DNA of 64,000 nt. Origin: Ceratodon purpureus. Taxonomy: Eukaryota > Streptophyta > Bryopsida > Pseudoditrichales > Ditrichaceae. The notes under the pieces are model-generated. The model ran no database searches and was not told the DNA's origin. It was given only the letters and a program-made list of their open reading frames with translations. The DNA is taken from the NCBI GenBank assembly GCA_014871385.1, contig CM026426.1:63550324-63614323 (forward strand), given 5' to 3'. Below, in pieces: positions 33,140 to 42,850 of the stretch. The first letter of the stretch is position 1. Each line of letters begins with the position of its first letter. A program made the translations under genes and the position numbers.

Positions 33140-35335
33140 ATGGCGCGCGTACAGTGTTGCGTCCTTAGCCCCGGAACTCCAGTGAAGGAATCGGATATGG
33201 AGGAACTGATCACCGACCTCACTCGGATGAGGTGTGAGGGATTGTTGGCACGGCCGTGGTTACTGAAAAGTGAGGTGATGGTGAGGGAGGTCCTGGAGGG
33301 TCCGGACAACCGGTGGGATAATACGGTCCGAGGCAAGCCCACGCTGTGGAATGCGGAACAGTGGGCGGAAGCTTACGGTTTCGAGCAGAAGGGACTCCTT
33401 TGGGCGACCCGGACGGACCAGTACGTGCAGGATAGGTTCCACGGGAAGATCCATAGGAACAATGGATACGAGATAGACGCCTGCAAGGATAGGAGGCAGA
33501 GGCAGGTCTTAGCTTTCCTCGTTCCGATCCTGTATCCGCAGAAACCGGCACAAGTCACCATTACGGTCGGGAATACCATCCTCGGAGCGTATACAGGAGA
33601 ACGCCCGGTGAATTGGGCTGCACTCATGGCGGAAGTGGTGCAGAAGATGGTTCCGACGATCGGAAAGAAGCCGACCCCACTCTCCCCTTACCTCTTTCAC
33701 CTTTACCATACGTATGACTTGCTGACCGATAAGGAGGACGAGACGTACACGCACGCGAAGAACTGCCTCAACTTCTCGGAGATTCCGCCCGGAATGGAAC
33801 CCGATCCGAGAGGTGAGCCCTCTGATACAACGGACTCGGAAGATGAGGACGATACGAGGGAGGTTCCGAACCCTGGCGCTGCTAGGGCTCAGTCCAGATC
33901 GAGATCGGAGCAGCCAGCGTCACGACATGCGGAACCGTCTACGGCCCGGGGAGATCCGGAACGGAGAGAGGTCAGTTCCGATCGGGGATTTCCGGTGGAC
34001 CTGTTTCGGGGGATTCGGGAGGAGACTCATCGGGCTCAAGCTTCTTACGATCGGATCGAAACCCTGTTCCGGAGGGTCTGTACAGCGCTGGGAGGGTGCT
34101 TACCGGAAGAGGTGATCCGAGAAGTGGAGTTGTTGAAGGATGCCCCAACTCTCCGGAGTGAGAAGAAGCGGCTGGAGCTTCAGTTGCAGGAGTTGACGAA
34201 GGAGCTGGCGGCGAAGAGTGACGAGATCCGTAAGTTCCACGCCGAGCAGGAGGAGACTTTGGGGGAGCTTCGGAAGTTGGTGGGAAGTTCGGGAGCGGTA
34301 ATCAACAAGGCCCGGCTGTTCGATGAGAACGTAGTGCAGCCGGCTGATTTCGAGGACAAGCAGAAGATCATCAAGATCCTCTCCAAATGCGAGCACTCGA
34401 TGAACATGATCCTGAAGAAGGTCCGGCAGCTACTCAATCCGAGCACCGGAAGTCCCAGTCTCGTAGGCGCTGGCCGGGGTCTTCCGCTCCCCGGATCGCC
34501 CTCTCGTGCCGTGGTAGGAGAATCTCGCGGGGTTGGGTTCCGAACCCCGATAGGGAGTAACCTCCAAGCAGCAGAACAGATGACGGTCGAAGAGGCCGCC
34601 ATGACAAATCGGACGATTGCGGAGGCGATCCGGGAAGTCCAAGCACAGGCGGCGTCACCCGGAACCAGTACAGTCCAGCAGAGCTGCGCGATCCCCACCG
34701 GACAGGTGCAAGTGACCGGAACGACAGTCACCGAGAGGCGGATCGAGGAGAGGACGGTTTCGGAACAGGTGACTCGGACCGTGCCGCCGGATGTTCTTCC
34801 ACGACTCGGAGATGAAGTGATCATAGCGAAGTACCGAGGGGAGGCAGCGGGACCGGAATGGGGACGACCTATTTCACCACCCGGACGGACCCGAGTAACT
34901 CAGGAGGGGGGATTGACCCCTTCACCCACAGCCAAGACCGGAACGGTGACGCCTACTCCCACCGGAACGCCAGCAGCAGGTTCCCCTCCGAACACTGCCG
35001 GTGAGTTCCGGAGGTTGCGGAAAAGGAAGGAACCGATTACAATTTCCGAGTCCGACTCAGAGACACATGGGAGCTCTCCGGTCAGGACCACCGGAACTGA
35101 AACTCAGACTCCGACGTCCGGAACTCCTCCCGCACATATGATTCCGAAATCGCCCAATTCTCCCAAACCCCGGATCGTTACCCGGTTGTCCTTGGAGGCT
35201 CAGGAGAGAGAGTCAAAGGCGGAACGGAGTGCTAGGCGCAAGGCGGCACGAGCAGCAGGGGCGGGCGGATCAGAGCCGCGGGTGACCAGGTCGAAGGATC
35301 GCGAGCAGGAGAGCCACAAGAAGACAAAGAAGTGA
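33140..35335 (+). CDS. LTR-encoded 731-aa accessory protein (5' LTR copy)
   Basis: An intact ORF lying wholly inside the LTR. The ATG context (GAGATGGCG) is strong. Layout by residue: 1-230 a globular part containing LWNAEQWAEAYGF, RRQRQVLAFLVPILYP, PVNWAALMAEVVQKM and LSPYLFHLYHTYDLLTDKE, a pattern I associate with the putative plant transposon protein/plant mobile-type domain; 235-290 an acidic then Arg/Ser-rich linker; about 325-385 a coiled coil rich in Leu/Glu/Lys; 430-650 a Pro/Thr/Gly-rich region; 650-731 basic patches (RRLRKRKE and a Lys/Arg tail) suggesting nuclear import or nucleic-acid binding. It is not gag, pol or env. Codons keep the element-wide CGGA/TCCG bias. Function unknown; DNA binding or element regulation is inference. 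Arg298 here is Trp in the other copy. Confidence 0.8.
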   Translation: MARVQCCVLSPGTPVKESDMEELITDLTRMRCEGLLARPWLLKSEVMVREVLEGPDNRWDNTVRGKPTLWNAEQWAEAYGFEQKGLLWATRTDQYVQDRFHGKIHRNNGYEIDACKDRRQRQVLAFLVPILYPQKPAQVTITVGNTILGAYTGERPVNWAALMAEVVQKMVPTIGKKPTPLSPYLFHLYHTYDLLTDKEDETYTHAKNCLNFSEIPPGMEPDPRGEPSDTTDSEDEDDTREVPNPGAARAQSRSRSEQPASRHAEPSTARGDPERREVSSDRGFPVDLFRGIREETHRAQASYDRIETLFRRVCTALGGCLPEEVIREVELLKDAPTLRSEKKRLELQLQELTKELAAKSDEIRKFHAEQEETLGELRKLVGSSGAVINKARLFDENVVQPADFEDKQKIIKILSKCEHSMNMILKKVRQLLNPSTGSPSLVGAGRGLPLPGSPSRAVVGESRGVGFRTPIGSNLQAAEQMTVEEAAMTNRTIAEAIREVQAQAASPGTSTVQQSCAIPTGQVQVTGTTVTERRIEERTVSEQVTRTVPPDVLPRLGDEVIIAKYRGEAAGPEWGRPISPPGRTRVTQEGGLTPSPTAKTGTVTPTPTGTPAAGSPPNTAGEFRRLRKRKEPITISESDSETHGSSPVRTTGTETQTPTSGTPPAHMIPKSPNSPKPRIVTRLSLEAQERESKAERSARRKAARAAGAGGSEPRVTRSKDREQESHKKTKK

Positions 35336-36279
35336 TAGATTCCTCTCACTGCCACTTGTCGTAACTTTCCGGATTTATAGGAGTAGATTCCGGATCGGAG
35401 GATCCGTTCTTGTCGTAAAGTAAATTTCTAGGTAGATAGTTAGGGATTAGGGTTTTGATTGAACTGCCGGCGCCGCCACTTTTGTGGAAGCCCCTGCTTA
35501 CTTAAACCGGGCAGGCGATGTGATCCGGGTCTTCGTTTTGCATGTTTTCCCCCTATAATCCTTATCAGTAAAGTATTTGTGTTTCGTAAGTACTGTGCGT
35601 GATTTCCCGCTAAGTGTGAATGATCCGGGAAGGATATGAGAGTTCCGCTGTAGCTCGGATAGGAAGGTGATGGGAGTTGCAACGAGACCCGAACCGGAAA
35701 GGAAATGGGATTGAGCGGAAAGATTTAGCGGATTGTCGTAGGAGTGAAGCCTCACTGTTCCGCCCTCAAATCAACCTCATACGGAATAGCCGTCGCTAGG
35801 GTCGAAGCGGATCGAGAACTACTTGGTCGGGCTCCCTGAACTTCTGAAGAGGTTCCGTGCACAGTGAGAGGGGGAGTCGGAACGTGGTACGGGTCGCCTA
35901 GGGATAATCGGATCCTGGTTCTCCCAGATCCGGATTGGTTTGTCGTTGTAGTCCCACGGATCGGAGAAGATCGTTTGTGTGACCTGCTGGCCAGAGTACT
36001 CTAGGACAGTTGTGAGACGGTAACTGATCCGAGACGTTGGGGTTTGTGAACGAAACACCTCATGAGAGAAGAATAGAGAAGGAGATAGTTCGGGAGTTAC
36101 GTTCCGAAGACACTATCCGAGCAGTGGCAAGGCTCGGAACGATTAGAAGTAACTGCTTGGTGAAACACTATTGAATCCCTGGACGATACTCGGAACCTAG
36201 TGACAGTACGGAAGTTTACGCTCGATTAGAGCGCTATCCGGATGTTAGTTGCGTTTCCGTGTTCCGACACGTAAAAATC

Positions 36280-36297
36280 TGGCGCCGCTGCCGGGGA
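36280..36297 (+). other. primer-binding site, tRNA-Asp
   Basis: TGGCGCCGCTGCCGGGGA, 10 bp after the LTR end, is complementary to the 3' end of plant tRNA-Asp(GTC) with one mismatch (GCTGCC against GTTGCC). This is a common primer for plant Ty3 elements. Confidence 0.85.
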
Positions 36298-36467
36298 TTC
36301 GATAAGCTGCGAACCAGGTGGATACTCGGAAGATAAGTGAGCGCAGATTTGAAGAAAAGTGGAGTCAGACCGTGAAGGCTTCATTCAGGTGGATATGCGG
36401 TAGGCGGAAGTCTTACGTGCAGATCTTGCCTTCCGAGGAATCGGAAGAAGAATTCCCAATCTCTTCC

Positions 36468-38138
36468 ATGGTTGGGGCGCAACCGGAAGAGTTAGGGGGA
36501 AGAAGATCCACTCGGTTGCTACAGAAGAGGGGAAGAGTTTTGGTACACGATCTACCGGGAACGAATCTACTTCCCCGGATCCAGACTGCTGTAGAACGAG
36601 AAGGAGACGTAATCGTGGTGTCGTTGGCCGGAACCTCCACAGCCGGAGCAGGTACAGCTCCAGATCCGGAAGAAGAAGAGGTCGTAGCTGACGAAGTCGG
36701 AGCCGACGCAGGAGTAGAAGAGGAGACCGAGGAAGAGGAAGAAGACGAGGAAGACAATCCAATGGCACCCTCTACCCGACTGAAGTACAACAGATTCAAA
36801 GGGGACGGAAGTCAAGACGTGGACGAATGGCTCTGTGAGTTCGAATCCATCGCTCTGGCCAATCAGGAAGATCCGGATGCGAAGAGGAGGATATTCCAGG
36901 GTCTTCTGAAGGGAGAAGCTCTCCAGTGGTACCAAGACGTTCCGGAACGTACACGTAACGACTGGACCAGTTTCGTGACCTTGTTCCGACGTACGTTCCG
37001 TGAGGCCGGAGGAGAAGCTCGCGCACTCGGAAAGCTGAGTCGGATGACGATGAGATCTTCCGAGTCAGTACGGAAGTACAGTCAGAGGGTAAAGGCGCTC
37101 ATACAGAAACTCACTACGGCCATAGCCCCGAGTGTACAAGTGGAATGGTTTGTCGCCGGATTCCCAGAGGAGATGGGGTTTCAGATCCGACAAACCCGTC
37201 CCGCCACACTTCAGGAAGCCGTGGAAGCGGCTCAGAACTATGAGAACTCGGCCCAATCTCTACGGAAGTCTCTGAAGCATACCGAGAAGCGGGGTAAGAA
37301 AATCCGGAAGGAGAGAGAGCGCCGGCGGAGGCACGAATCCTCTTCGGAAGATTCCGACTCTACCAGTAAGAGCGATTCCACTTCATCCAGTTCCGATCAG
37401 TCGGAAGAGGACTCCAGGGGAGCCTCGAAACGCCGAGGGGGCTCCAGTAGAGACTCCCGGCCTAGACGGAACCGAGAGTTGATCAAGGTGAAGGTGGAGG
37501 ATGACGATTCTCGGAAGGTCATGAAGGAGATGAAGGAGATCCGAGAATCGATTGCCGAACTCAACGTCCACCTTTCCGAGAATCGGAAACCTCGTAAGAT
37601 GATTCCCACCAGCAGAGCTAATGTGTGGTGTGCTAACTGCGGAAAGCAAGGACATTATCCTCCGGAGTGTACTGAACCCCGCCAGAAACGTATCCACTAC
37701 GTCCATCCGGAAGAAGAAGTATACTTTGCCTATCCGGAAGAGGAAGAGTTTCAGATGGAGGAGTACCAACCTGTATATCAGGTTCAGACCACTTACGGAC
37801 GGGGGAAGGCTCCGATCCAGATAGCCCGTCCTCCCGCCGGATACCGGATCCCACAGAACGTTCCGGGTAGGCCGATGTACCCAAAGCCGACCCACGGGTA
37901 CTGCTTCAACTGTGGGAGCCCGGATCATTACGCACCTAACTGTCCGTTTGAGCGACAGGGGCAGGGAGCACCGCGGATCCTTCCGTGCCAAAATTGCGGA
38001 GAGTACGGTCATACGGCTCCTCAGTGTGCCAAACCGGCACAACCCCGCCCGACTTTCAAACAGGTGGAGGTCCCTCCGAGAGAGATGACTGGGCTAAACT
38101 ACGGTCACTCGGGTGGGATAGAGAATCCGGACAAATGA
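36468..38138 (+). CDS. gag: element 1 Gag
   Basis: The first in-frame ATG is at 36468; the frame is open from the TAA just upstream, so a near-cognate start further 5' is possible. An acidic N-terminal region is followed by a retrotransposon capsid domain (YNRFKGDGSQDVDEWLCEFE, ALQWYQDVPE, WTSFVTLFRRTFRE, VEWFVAGFPEEM). Then come a Ser/Asp-rich stretch and three CCHC knuckles: CANCGKQGHYPPEC, CFNCGSPDHYAPNC and CQNCGEYGHTAPQC. These package the RNA. The ORF ends at TGA 38136-38138 in the same frame as the protease ORF. Confidence 0.9.
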   Translation: MVGAQPEELGGRRSTRLLQKRGRVLVHDLPGTNLLPRIQTAVEREGDVIVVSLAGTSTAGAGTAPDPEEEEVVADEVGADAGVEEETEEEEEDEEDNPMAPSTRLKYNRFKGDGSQDVDEWLCEFESIALANQEDPDAKRRIFQGLLKGEALQWYQDVPERTRNDWTSFVTLFRRTFREAGGEARALGKLSRMTMRSSESVRKYSQRVKALIQKLTTAIAPSVQVEWFVAGFPEEMGFQIRQTRPATLQEAVEAAQNYENSAQSLRKSLKHTEKRGKKIRKERERRRRHESSSEDSDSTSKSDSTSSSSDQSEEDSRGASKRRGGSSRDSRPRRNRELIKVKVEDDDSRKVMKEMKEIRESIAELNVHLSENRKPRKMIPTSRANVWCANCGKQGHYPPECTEPRQKRIHYVHPEEEVYFAYPEEEEFQMEEYQPVYQVQTTYGRGKAPIQIARPPAGYRIPQNVPGRPMYPKPTHGYCFNCGSPDHYAPNCPFERQGQGAPRILPCQNCGEYGHTAPQCAKPAQPRPTFKQVEVPPREMTGLNYGHSGGIENPDK

Positions 38139-38144
38139 CGGTTC
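38136..38144 (+). promoter_or_regulatory. candidate readthrough stop, gag/pro (TGA CGG)
   Basis: The gag stop is TGA followed directly by CGG, and the same frame continues open into the protease. UGA-CGG is a known leaky context in plant RNA viruses, where a downstream structure helps. I did not test for a stem-loop. Confidence 0.55.
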
Positions 38145-39365
38145 GTGACGGAACTACAGGAGGGCGCGGAAGTACCAGTACACAGAGTATCAACCCGTAG
38201 TTCCGCTAGAGAACGTGCCCAGGAACCGGAGCTGCCGAAATCCCGGAAGACCAGGAGGAGGGTAAGATCCAGGAGAGTGGATTCGGATTCGGGATCCGAA
38301 CCCTCTACGGTAACCAGAGCTTTACCAGCAGAAAATGACCGTCCAAGAGCTGAAAATGGGGTGGAAGGAGGGAACCTCCCGGAAGATATCAGTGAGGAAG
38401 TTCGGAAAGAACTCACGGATCCCACTGCCCGGAAGATCACCAAGCCTTCGGTCCGGTTTGATGACGTTCCGGTGGTTATTCCTTCCGATCCCAGAGTGGA
38501 CGAGTATGACATTCTTGGGGACATCAAATCCCTCAAGGCAAATGTCACGATTGGACAGTTGCTCCATGACAATGTGAATTACCAGAAGGTAATCCGAGAG
38601 GCATGGACGAAGCGGAGGCGCCGAGGGGTGAAGCTTCCGTCTGTAGCTACTAACTTCTTACAGGTTGAGGATCACGGAGCCCCGGAACTGACGGTGCTAA
38701 TAGAAGGATGTGCTATACCGAAAGTTCCGGTAGATGGAGGATCCGGTGTGAACCTGATGCTGGAAGATACGGCCTTTGAACTCGGATACACCTCGTTCGA
38801 ATCCACCGATCAAGTGTTACGAATGGCGGATCAATCTAGAGTTAAACCCGTGGGAAGGTTGTCCCAGGTTCCGACCACGATCGGAGAGGTAACATACCTC
38901 TTGAATTTCGTGATAATCCGAGTTAGTACGGGCCGTCCCTTTCCGATGTTGTTGGGAAGACCCTGGCTATACATGGCACGAGTCCTCGTTGATTGGGGAG
39001 CCAAGGAGTTCGTACTCGGAAAAACCAATCAGCGGATTCCGTGGAAGATGGATGGATATCTAGGGGAAACCAGTGGCTCGGATGGGTATACGTCTGATTG
39101 GTCCGACCCGGAAGAGGAGGATGACGAAGTATTTAGTTATTTCGTGAATCAGTTCTCGGAAGTTACCGAGGATGACTTCCGATTTCATAATCCGATCAGT
39201 GAGCAACCCCAACCATCATCGGAGCACGTGAAATTCCCGGTACCGGAGGATCGCTCTCTCGGAGAAGGAAGTGTTCCACTCTCAGCCGAATGGTTCCGAC
39301 AACAGGTCGAGGAGGGAAACCTGCCCGCCATGGGTCTCGATCCGGACACTCCTGTCCGGGTGTAG
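38139..39365 (+). CDS. pro: element 1 protease
   Basis: Open in the gag frame after the TGA, with no obvious ATG at its start, so expression probably depends on readthrough. A basic and polar N-terminal third is followed by an aspartic protease fold: IPKVPVDGGSGVNLM with the active-site Asp, FESTDQVLRMADQS, and FPMLLGRPWLYMARV (the hydrophobic-G-R/D flap end). The active site reads D-G-G rather than D-(S/T)-G, a variant seen in several plant Ty3 proteins and so not necessarily dead. An acidic C-terminal stretch ends at TAG 39363-39365. Confidence 0.85.
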   Translation, partial: RFVTELQEGAEVPVHRVSTRSSARERAQEPELPKSRKTRRRVRSRRVDSDSGSEPSTVTRALPAENDRPRAENGVEGGNLPEDISEEVRKELTDPTARKITKPSVRFDDVPVVIPSDPRVDEYDILGDIKSLKANVTIGQLLHDNVNYQKVIREAWTKRRRRGVKLPSVATNFLQVEDHGAPELTVLIEGCAIPKVPVDGGSGVNLMLEDTAFELGYTSFESTDQVLRMADQSRVKPVGRLSQVPTTIGEVTYLLNFVIIRVSTGRPFPMLLGRPWLYMARVLVDWGAKEFVLGKTNQRIPWKMDGYLGETSGSDGYTSDWSDPEEEDDEVFSYFVNQFSEVTEDDFRFHNPISEQPQPSSEHVKFPVPEDRSLGEGSVPLSAEWFRQQVEEGNLPAMGLDPDTPVRV

Positions 39366-39371
39366 AGCGCA
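39363..39371 (+). promoter_or_regulatory. candidate readthrough stop, pro/pol (TAG AGC)
   Basis: A second in-frame stop, TAG, separates protease from pol; the frame then continues open through AGC GCA TGG. The context is not one of the classic strong readthrough types. An independent start at a downstream codon is the alternative. Confidence 0.45.
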
Positions 39372-42290
39372 TGGACGGATCAGGGAGAGGAACAGGAATC
39401 GGAACGAGTCAAGAACGTTGTGAAACTATCCGACTATGAGAAGGTGGAGGTGGCCCCCGGAAAGACATTTCTGCTAGGGCGAAGCATGAGCAAGGAGCAG
39501 AGAAAGGAGTATGTGGATTTACTAAAGGAATATTTAGACGTATTCGCTTGGTCACCATCCGACCTCAAGGGGATACCTCCGGAACTCGGCCAACATCATA
39601 TAGACTTGGTTGACGGATCAGTTCCGGTCAGACAACGCCAGTACAGGCTCAACCCGAAGTACTCTCTGATGGTGAAGGAAGAGATCGATAGCCTCCTGAA
39701 AGCCGGATTCATTTATCCAGTAAATAATTCCGAGTGGGTATCGCCCATAGTCGTCGTCCCGAAGAAGGTTGGCTCGGATGGGAAAGTCAAGATCCGAGTC
39801 TGTCAAGATTTTCGGAAACTGAATGCGGCCACAAAGAAGGATTACTTTCCATTACCTTTTACGGACATTATCCTCGATCACGTGGCAGGGCAAGAGTGCT
39901 ACAGCTTTCTCGATGGATTTTCCGGTTACAATCAGGTGTCGATCCGGGAAGAAGATCAGCTGAAGACGACCTTCACCACGGAATGGGGGACGTTCGCCTT
40001 CAACAGAATGCCCTTCGGACTGTGTAACGCTCCAGGAACATTCCAAAGGCTGATGGTGGATATTTTCCGAGATTTCTTGAGGCATTTTCTAGAAGTCTTC
40101 ATCGATGACTTCGCGGTGTTCAGTAAGTGGAAGGAACATCTCGAGTACCTCCGAAGGACCTTCCAGAGGTGCAGGGAAACCGGACTGAAATTACACCCCG
40201 GAAAATGTTTTATGGGGATGATTTCCGGAATTCTTCTCGGGCACATCGTAAGTCGGAACGGGTTGGAAGTCGATTCGGATAAGGTACGAGCTATCCTCAT
40301 TCTAGTGTCTCCCACCAACGTCCGAGAGGTCCGGGGATTCCTAGGATGCGTCGGATATTACAGGAGGTTTATTATTGCGTATGCCAAATTGGCAGCCCCA
40401 TTAACGGAACTGTTGAAGAAGGAAGAAGAATTTTTGTGGACGGAACGGAGACAGCAGGCGTTCGAGGAACTGAAGAAGGCCCTGACCACCGCTCCGATCC
40501 TATCAGCACCGGATTGGTCGAAGGAATTCCATGTGACAATCGACGCTTCCGGGTGGTGCCTAGGGGCGATTCTGTGGCAGCAAGGGGAGGATCGGAAGGA
40601 GCACCCGATCTATTATGCTAGCAGGCAGATGAGCCTTGCGGAACGGAAATATACTACCACTGAACGGGAAGCCTTGGCGGTAGTTTACGCCTGCAAGAAG
40701 TTCCGACACTACCTTCTCGGATACAAGATCGTGTTCCATACGGATCATGACTCCCTGAAGTATTTGGTGAACAAACCGGATCTCTCAGGGCGTATTGCAC
40801 GATGGATCTTGCTGCTCCAGGAATTCAACTACGAGGTAGTAGTGAAACCGGGTAAGGCCAATGCCAACGCTGACTACCTGTCAAGGATGCGAGGCCCGGA
40901 AGCAGTTTCGGACATCACCGCCACGTTTCCGGATGAGTTTCCGGAAGAGGCGGAGGTATTTCATATTTCCGGAACGGAGAACTCCGATTATTCGGAAATT
41001 ATCCAGTATTTAACCCAACGGAGGTACCCGGAGGGATTTACGCGGGAGGAGAAGATGGTATTTCAGAATACAGTAGCTCCTTTCACACTGATCCGCGGAG
41101 TACTTTTCCGGATGGGACCGGATGATGTGTTACGCAGGTGCCTCGAGGAATCCGAAAGAAGGCAGGTCATGAGGGCCTTACACGCCGGACCCTCGGGCGG
41201 CCATTTCGCCTCGGAAACAACCATCAAGCGGATCCGATCAGCCGGATATTGGTGGCCTTACCTCTCCCGGGACGTGAAGGAATTTGTAGGGCAGTGCGAC
41301 CAATGTCAAAGAACCGGGGCACCCTCGTTCCGGAACCACTGGCCCCTCACTCCCATTATTCCCTTGGCTCCGTTTGAAAAATGGGGGATAGACTTTATCG
41401 GACCGATCAATCCGGTCACAGCCCGGAAGAGGAGATACATTATCCTGGCTACGGATTATGCGACCAGATGGGTAGAGGCAAGAGCAACGGTGAAGAATGA
41501 CGCCGCGGCCGCAGCCACATTTCTCTTTGAAGAAATAATGATGAGATTTGGACATCCGTTAGAACTGGTGAGTGACCGGGGAAAACATTTCCTAAACGAT
41601 GTCATCATCAATATCACGGAACGGTATCTCATCAAGCACCGGAAGACGACCCCTTATAATCCGAAAGCGAATGGACTGACGGAACGAGCTAATGGCATCG
41701 TCGGAAAGATTCTGAACAAGATGGTCTCGGCTCATAAGACGGATTGGGATCGGAAGCTCCCTTCAGCTGTACACGCCTACAATACCAGCGAGAAGAAAAC
41801 CATGGGTAAGAGTCCTTTCTTCCTAGTTTTTGGACAATCCGCAGTTCACGGAGTGGAGTTGGAGGTAGAAACCTTACGGGTTATGGCTGCCCGTCACGGG
41901 ACGAGAGTCGAGGATCCGGGGTACCGGATCGTGGCATTACAGGATCTGGAAGAAGTCAGGAGAGGCGCTCTACAGCAGGCCGTAGATGTCCAGGCAAAAC
42001 GTAAGGAGACCTACGACAAAAGAATTCCTAAGGACAATAAGGTGATAGAAGGAGGCTTGGTGCTCTTATACGATAATCGGCACCAAAAGTTTCCGGGAAA
42101 GTTACATACGAGATGGATGGGACCTTACCGGGTTACGCGGATCTTTGAGAACGGATCATTACAACTGGCGGACCTCCAGGGAAATAGCTTCGAAACCCGG
42201 GTGAACGGATCCCGAGTGAAAAATTACAACCCTGAGGAGTTCACAGACACCGAAGGAAGCGAAAGCCCGGAAGGGGAGGAAGAAGAATAG
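39366..42290 (+). CDS. pol: element 1 Pol: RT, RNase H, integrase
   Basis: Numbering is from codon 39420. Reverse transcriptase has FLDGFSGYNQV and VFIDDFAVF (catalytic Asp229-Asp230). RNase H has VTIDASGWCLGA, EREALAVVYACKKF and FHTDHDSLKYL. Integrase has the HHCC finger (HAGPSGGHFAS ... CDQCQR), then Asp658 (GIDFIGP), Asp719 (VSDRGKHF) and Glu755 (LTERANG), an exact D-D35-E spacing. A GPY/F-like end follows (RWMGPYRVTRIFENGSL). An acidic tail ends at TAG 42290. There is no chromodomain. All catalytic residues are present and the frame is intact, as expected of a recent insertion. The bias toward CGGA/TCCG words continues through the coding sequence. Confidence 0.95.
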   Translation, partial: SAWTDQGEEQESERVKNVVKLSDYEKVEVAPGKTFLLGRSMSKEQRKEYVDLLKEYLDVFAWSPSDLKGIPPELGQHHIDLVDGSVPVRQRQYRLNPKYSLMVKEEIDSLLKAGFIYPVNNSEWVSPIVVVPKKVGSDGKVKIRVCQDFRKLNAATKKDYFPLPFTDIILDHVAGQECYSFLDGFSGYNQVSIREEDQLKTTFTTEWGTFAFNRMPFGLCNAPGTFQRLMVDIFRDFLRHFLEVFIDDFAVFSKWKEHLEYLRRTFQRCRETGLKLHPGKCFMGMISGILLGHIVSRNGLEVDSDKVRAILILVSPTNVREVRGFLGCVGYYRRFIIAYAKLAAPLTELLKKEEEFLWTERRQQAFEELKKALTTAPILSAPDWSKEFHVTIDASGWCLGAILWQQGEDRKEHPIYYASRQMSLAERKYTTTEREALAVVYACKKFRHYLLGYKIVFHTDHDSLKYLVNKPDLSGRIARWILLLQEFNYEVVVKPGKANANADYLSRMRGPEAVSDITATFPDEFPEEAEVFHISGTENSDYSEIIQYLTQRRYPEGFTREEKMVFQNTVAPFTLIRGVLFRMGPDDVLRRCLEESERRQVMRALHAGPSGGHFASETTIKRIRSAGYWWPYLSRDVKEFVGQCDQCQRTGAPSFRNHWPLTPIIPLAPFEKWGIDFIGPINPVTARKRRYIILATDYATRWVEARATVKNDAAAAATFLFEEIMMRFGHPLELVSDRGKHFLNDVIINITERYLIKHRKTTPYNPKANGLTERANGIVGKILNKMVSAHKTDWDRKLPSAVHAYNTSEKKTMGKSPFFLVFGQSAVHGVELEVETLRVMAARHGTRVEDPGYRIVALQDLEEVRRGALQQAVDVQAKRKETYDKRIPKDNKVIEGGLVLLYDNRHQKFPGKLHTRWMGPYRVTRIFENGSLQLADLQGNSFETRVNGSRVKNYNPEEFTDTEGSESPEGEEEE

Positions 42291-42310
42291 TGTTCGCGGG
42301 GACTCTCACA

Positions 42311-42326
42311 TTTGAAAATGGGGTAA
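42311..42326 (+). other. polypurine tract of element 1
   Basis: TTTGAAAATGGGGTAA directly precedes the TG of the 3' LTR; this purine-rich tract primes plus-strand DNA. Confidence 0.7.
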
Positions 42327-42691
42327 TGTGGGATCCGAGACACTCAGAATAAACCGGAAGAGCCCCAGCCGGCGTAAGTATTCCATTTATTTTTCATTTT
42401 TTTGGTTAATTAGGTAGAAACTGGCCAGACACTAGCAGCATTAGCAGTTAACGCAAATCGGATACTCCAGAAACGATAAAACAGTTAACATAGGAAGTGT
42501 TCCCGGAACCTGGATTCCGGAAACTCGGAAGATAAGATACGGAACGGGTGGACGATCCGAGTACTGACCGTTACTGTAACCGCGTCAAGGATCCGAAGCG
42601 ACGCGGAAGTCATCATGACTCGGATAGGCGTTTACCCCGGTACGTTGGCGGCTGCAATGACGGGCCGCCACAGCGTTTATTATGCCTGGGG

Positions 42692-42699
42692 TATATAAG
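42692..42699 (+). promoter_or_regulatory. TATA box of 3' LTR
   Basis: TATATAAG, the copy of the 5' LTR box. It could drive the second copy of the LTR ORF, and readthrough into the neighbouring DNA. Confidence 0.55.
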
Positions 42700-42850
42700 C
42701 GAGGGTGTTAGGGTTTGGAGTTCCTTTTTGCGAACTGGAAGTAGAGAGTGAAAGAGCGGTGAGGTGTCCTTGTCTTTTCCGATTCACCGGCAGTTGGATT
42801 GCCGGGTTTCTTGCTGTCGGATCGTAGAGGGAGAGAAGTGAGGAGTAGAG

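Larger units (their letters stand above)
32616..36269 (+). repeat. 5' LTR of element 1 (3,654 bp)
   Basis: Starts TGTGGGATCC and ends TTCCGACA. A TATA box lies 365 bp in, followed by a 731-codon ORF and about 930 bp of non-coding DNA. At 3.65 kb it is unusually long, most of it taken by the ORF. Confidence 0.95.

Noticed and set aside
33073..34824. Minus-strand ORFs opposite the LTR ORF and gag (such as 34180-34824, 214 codons)
   Set aside because: They mirror the strongly biased codons of the + strand gene and show no family features.
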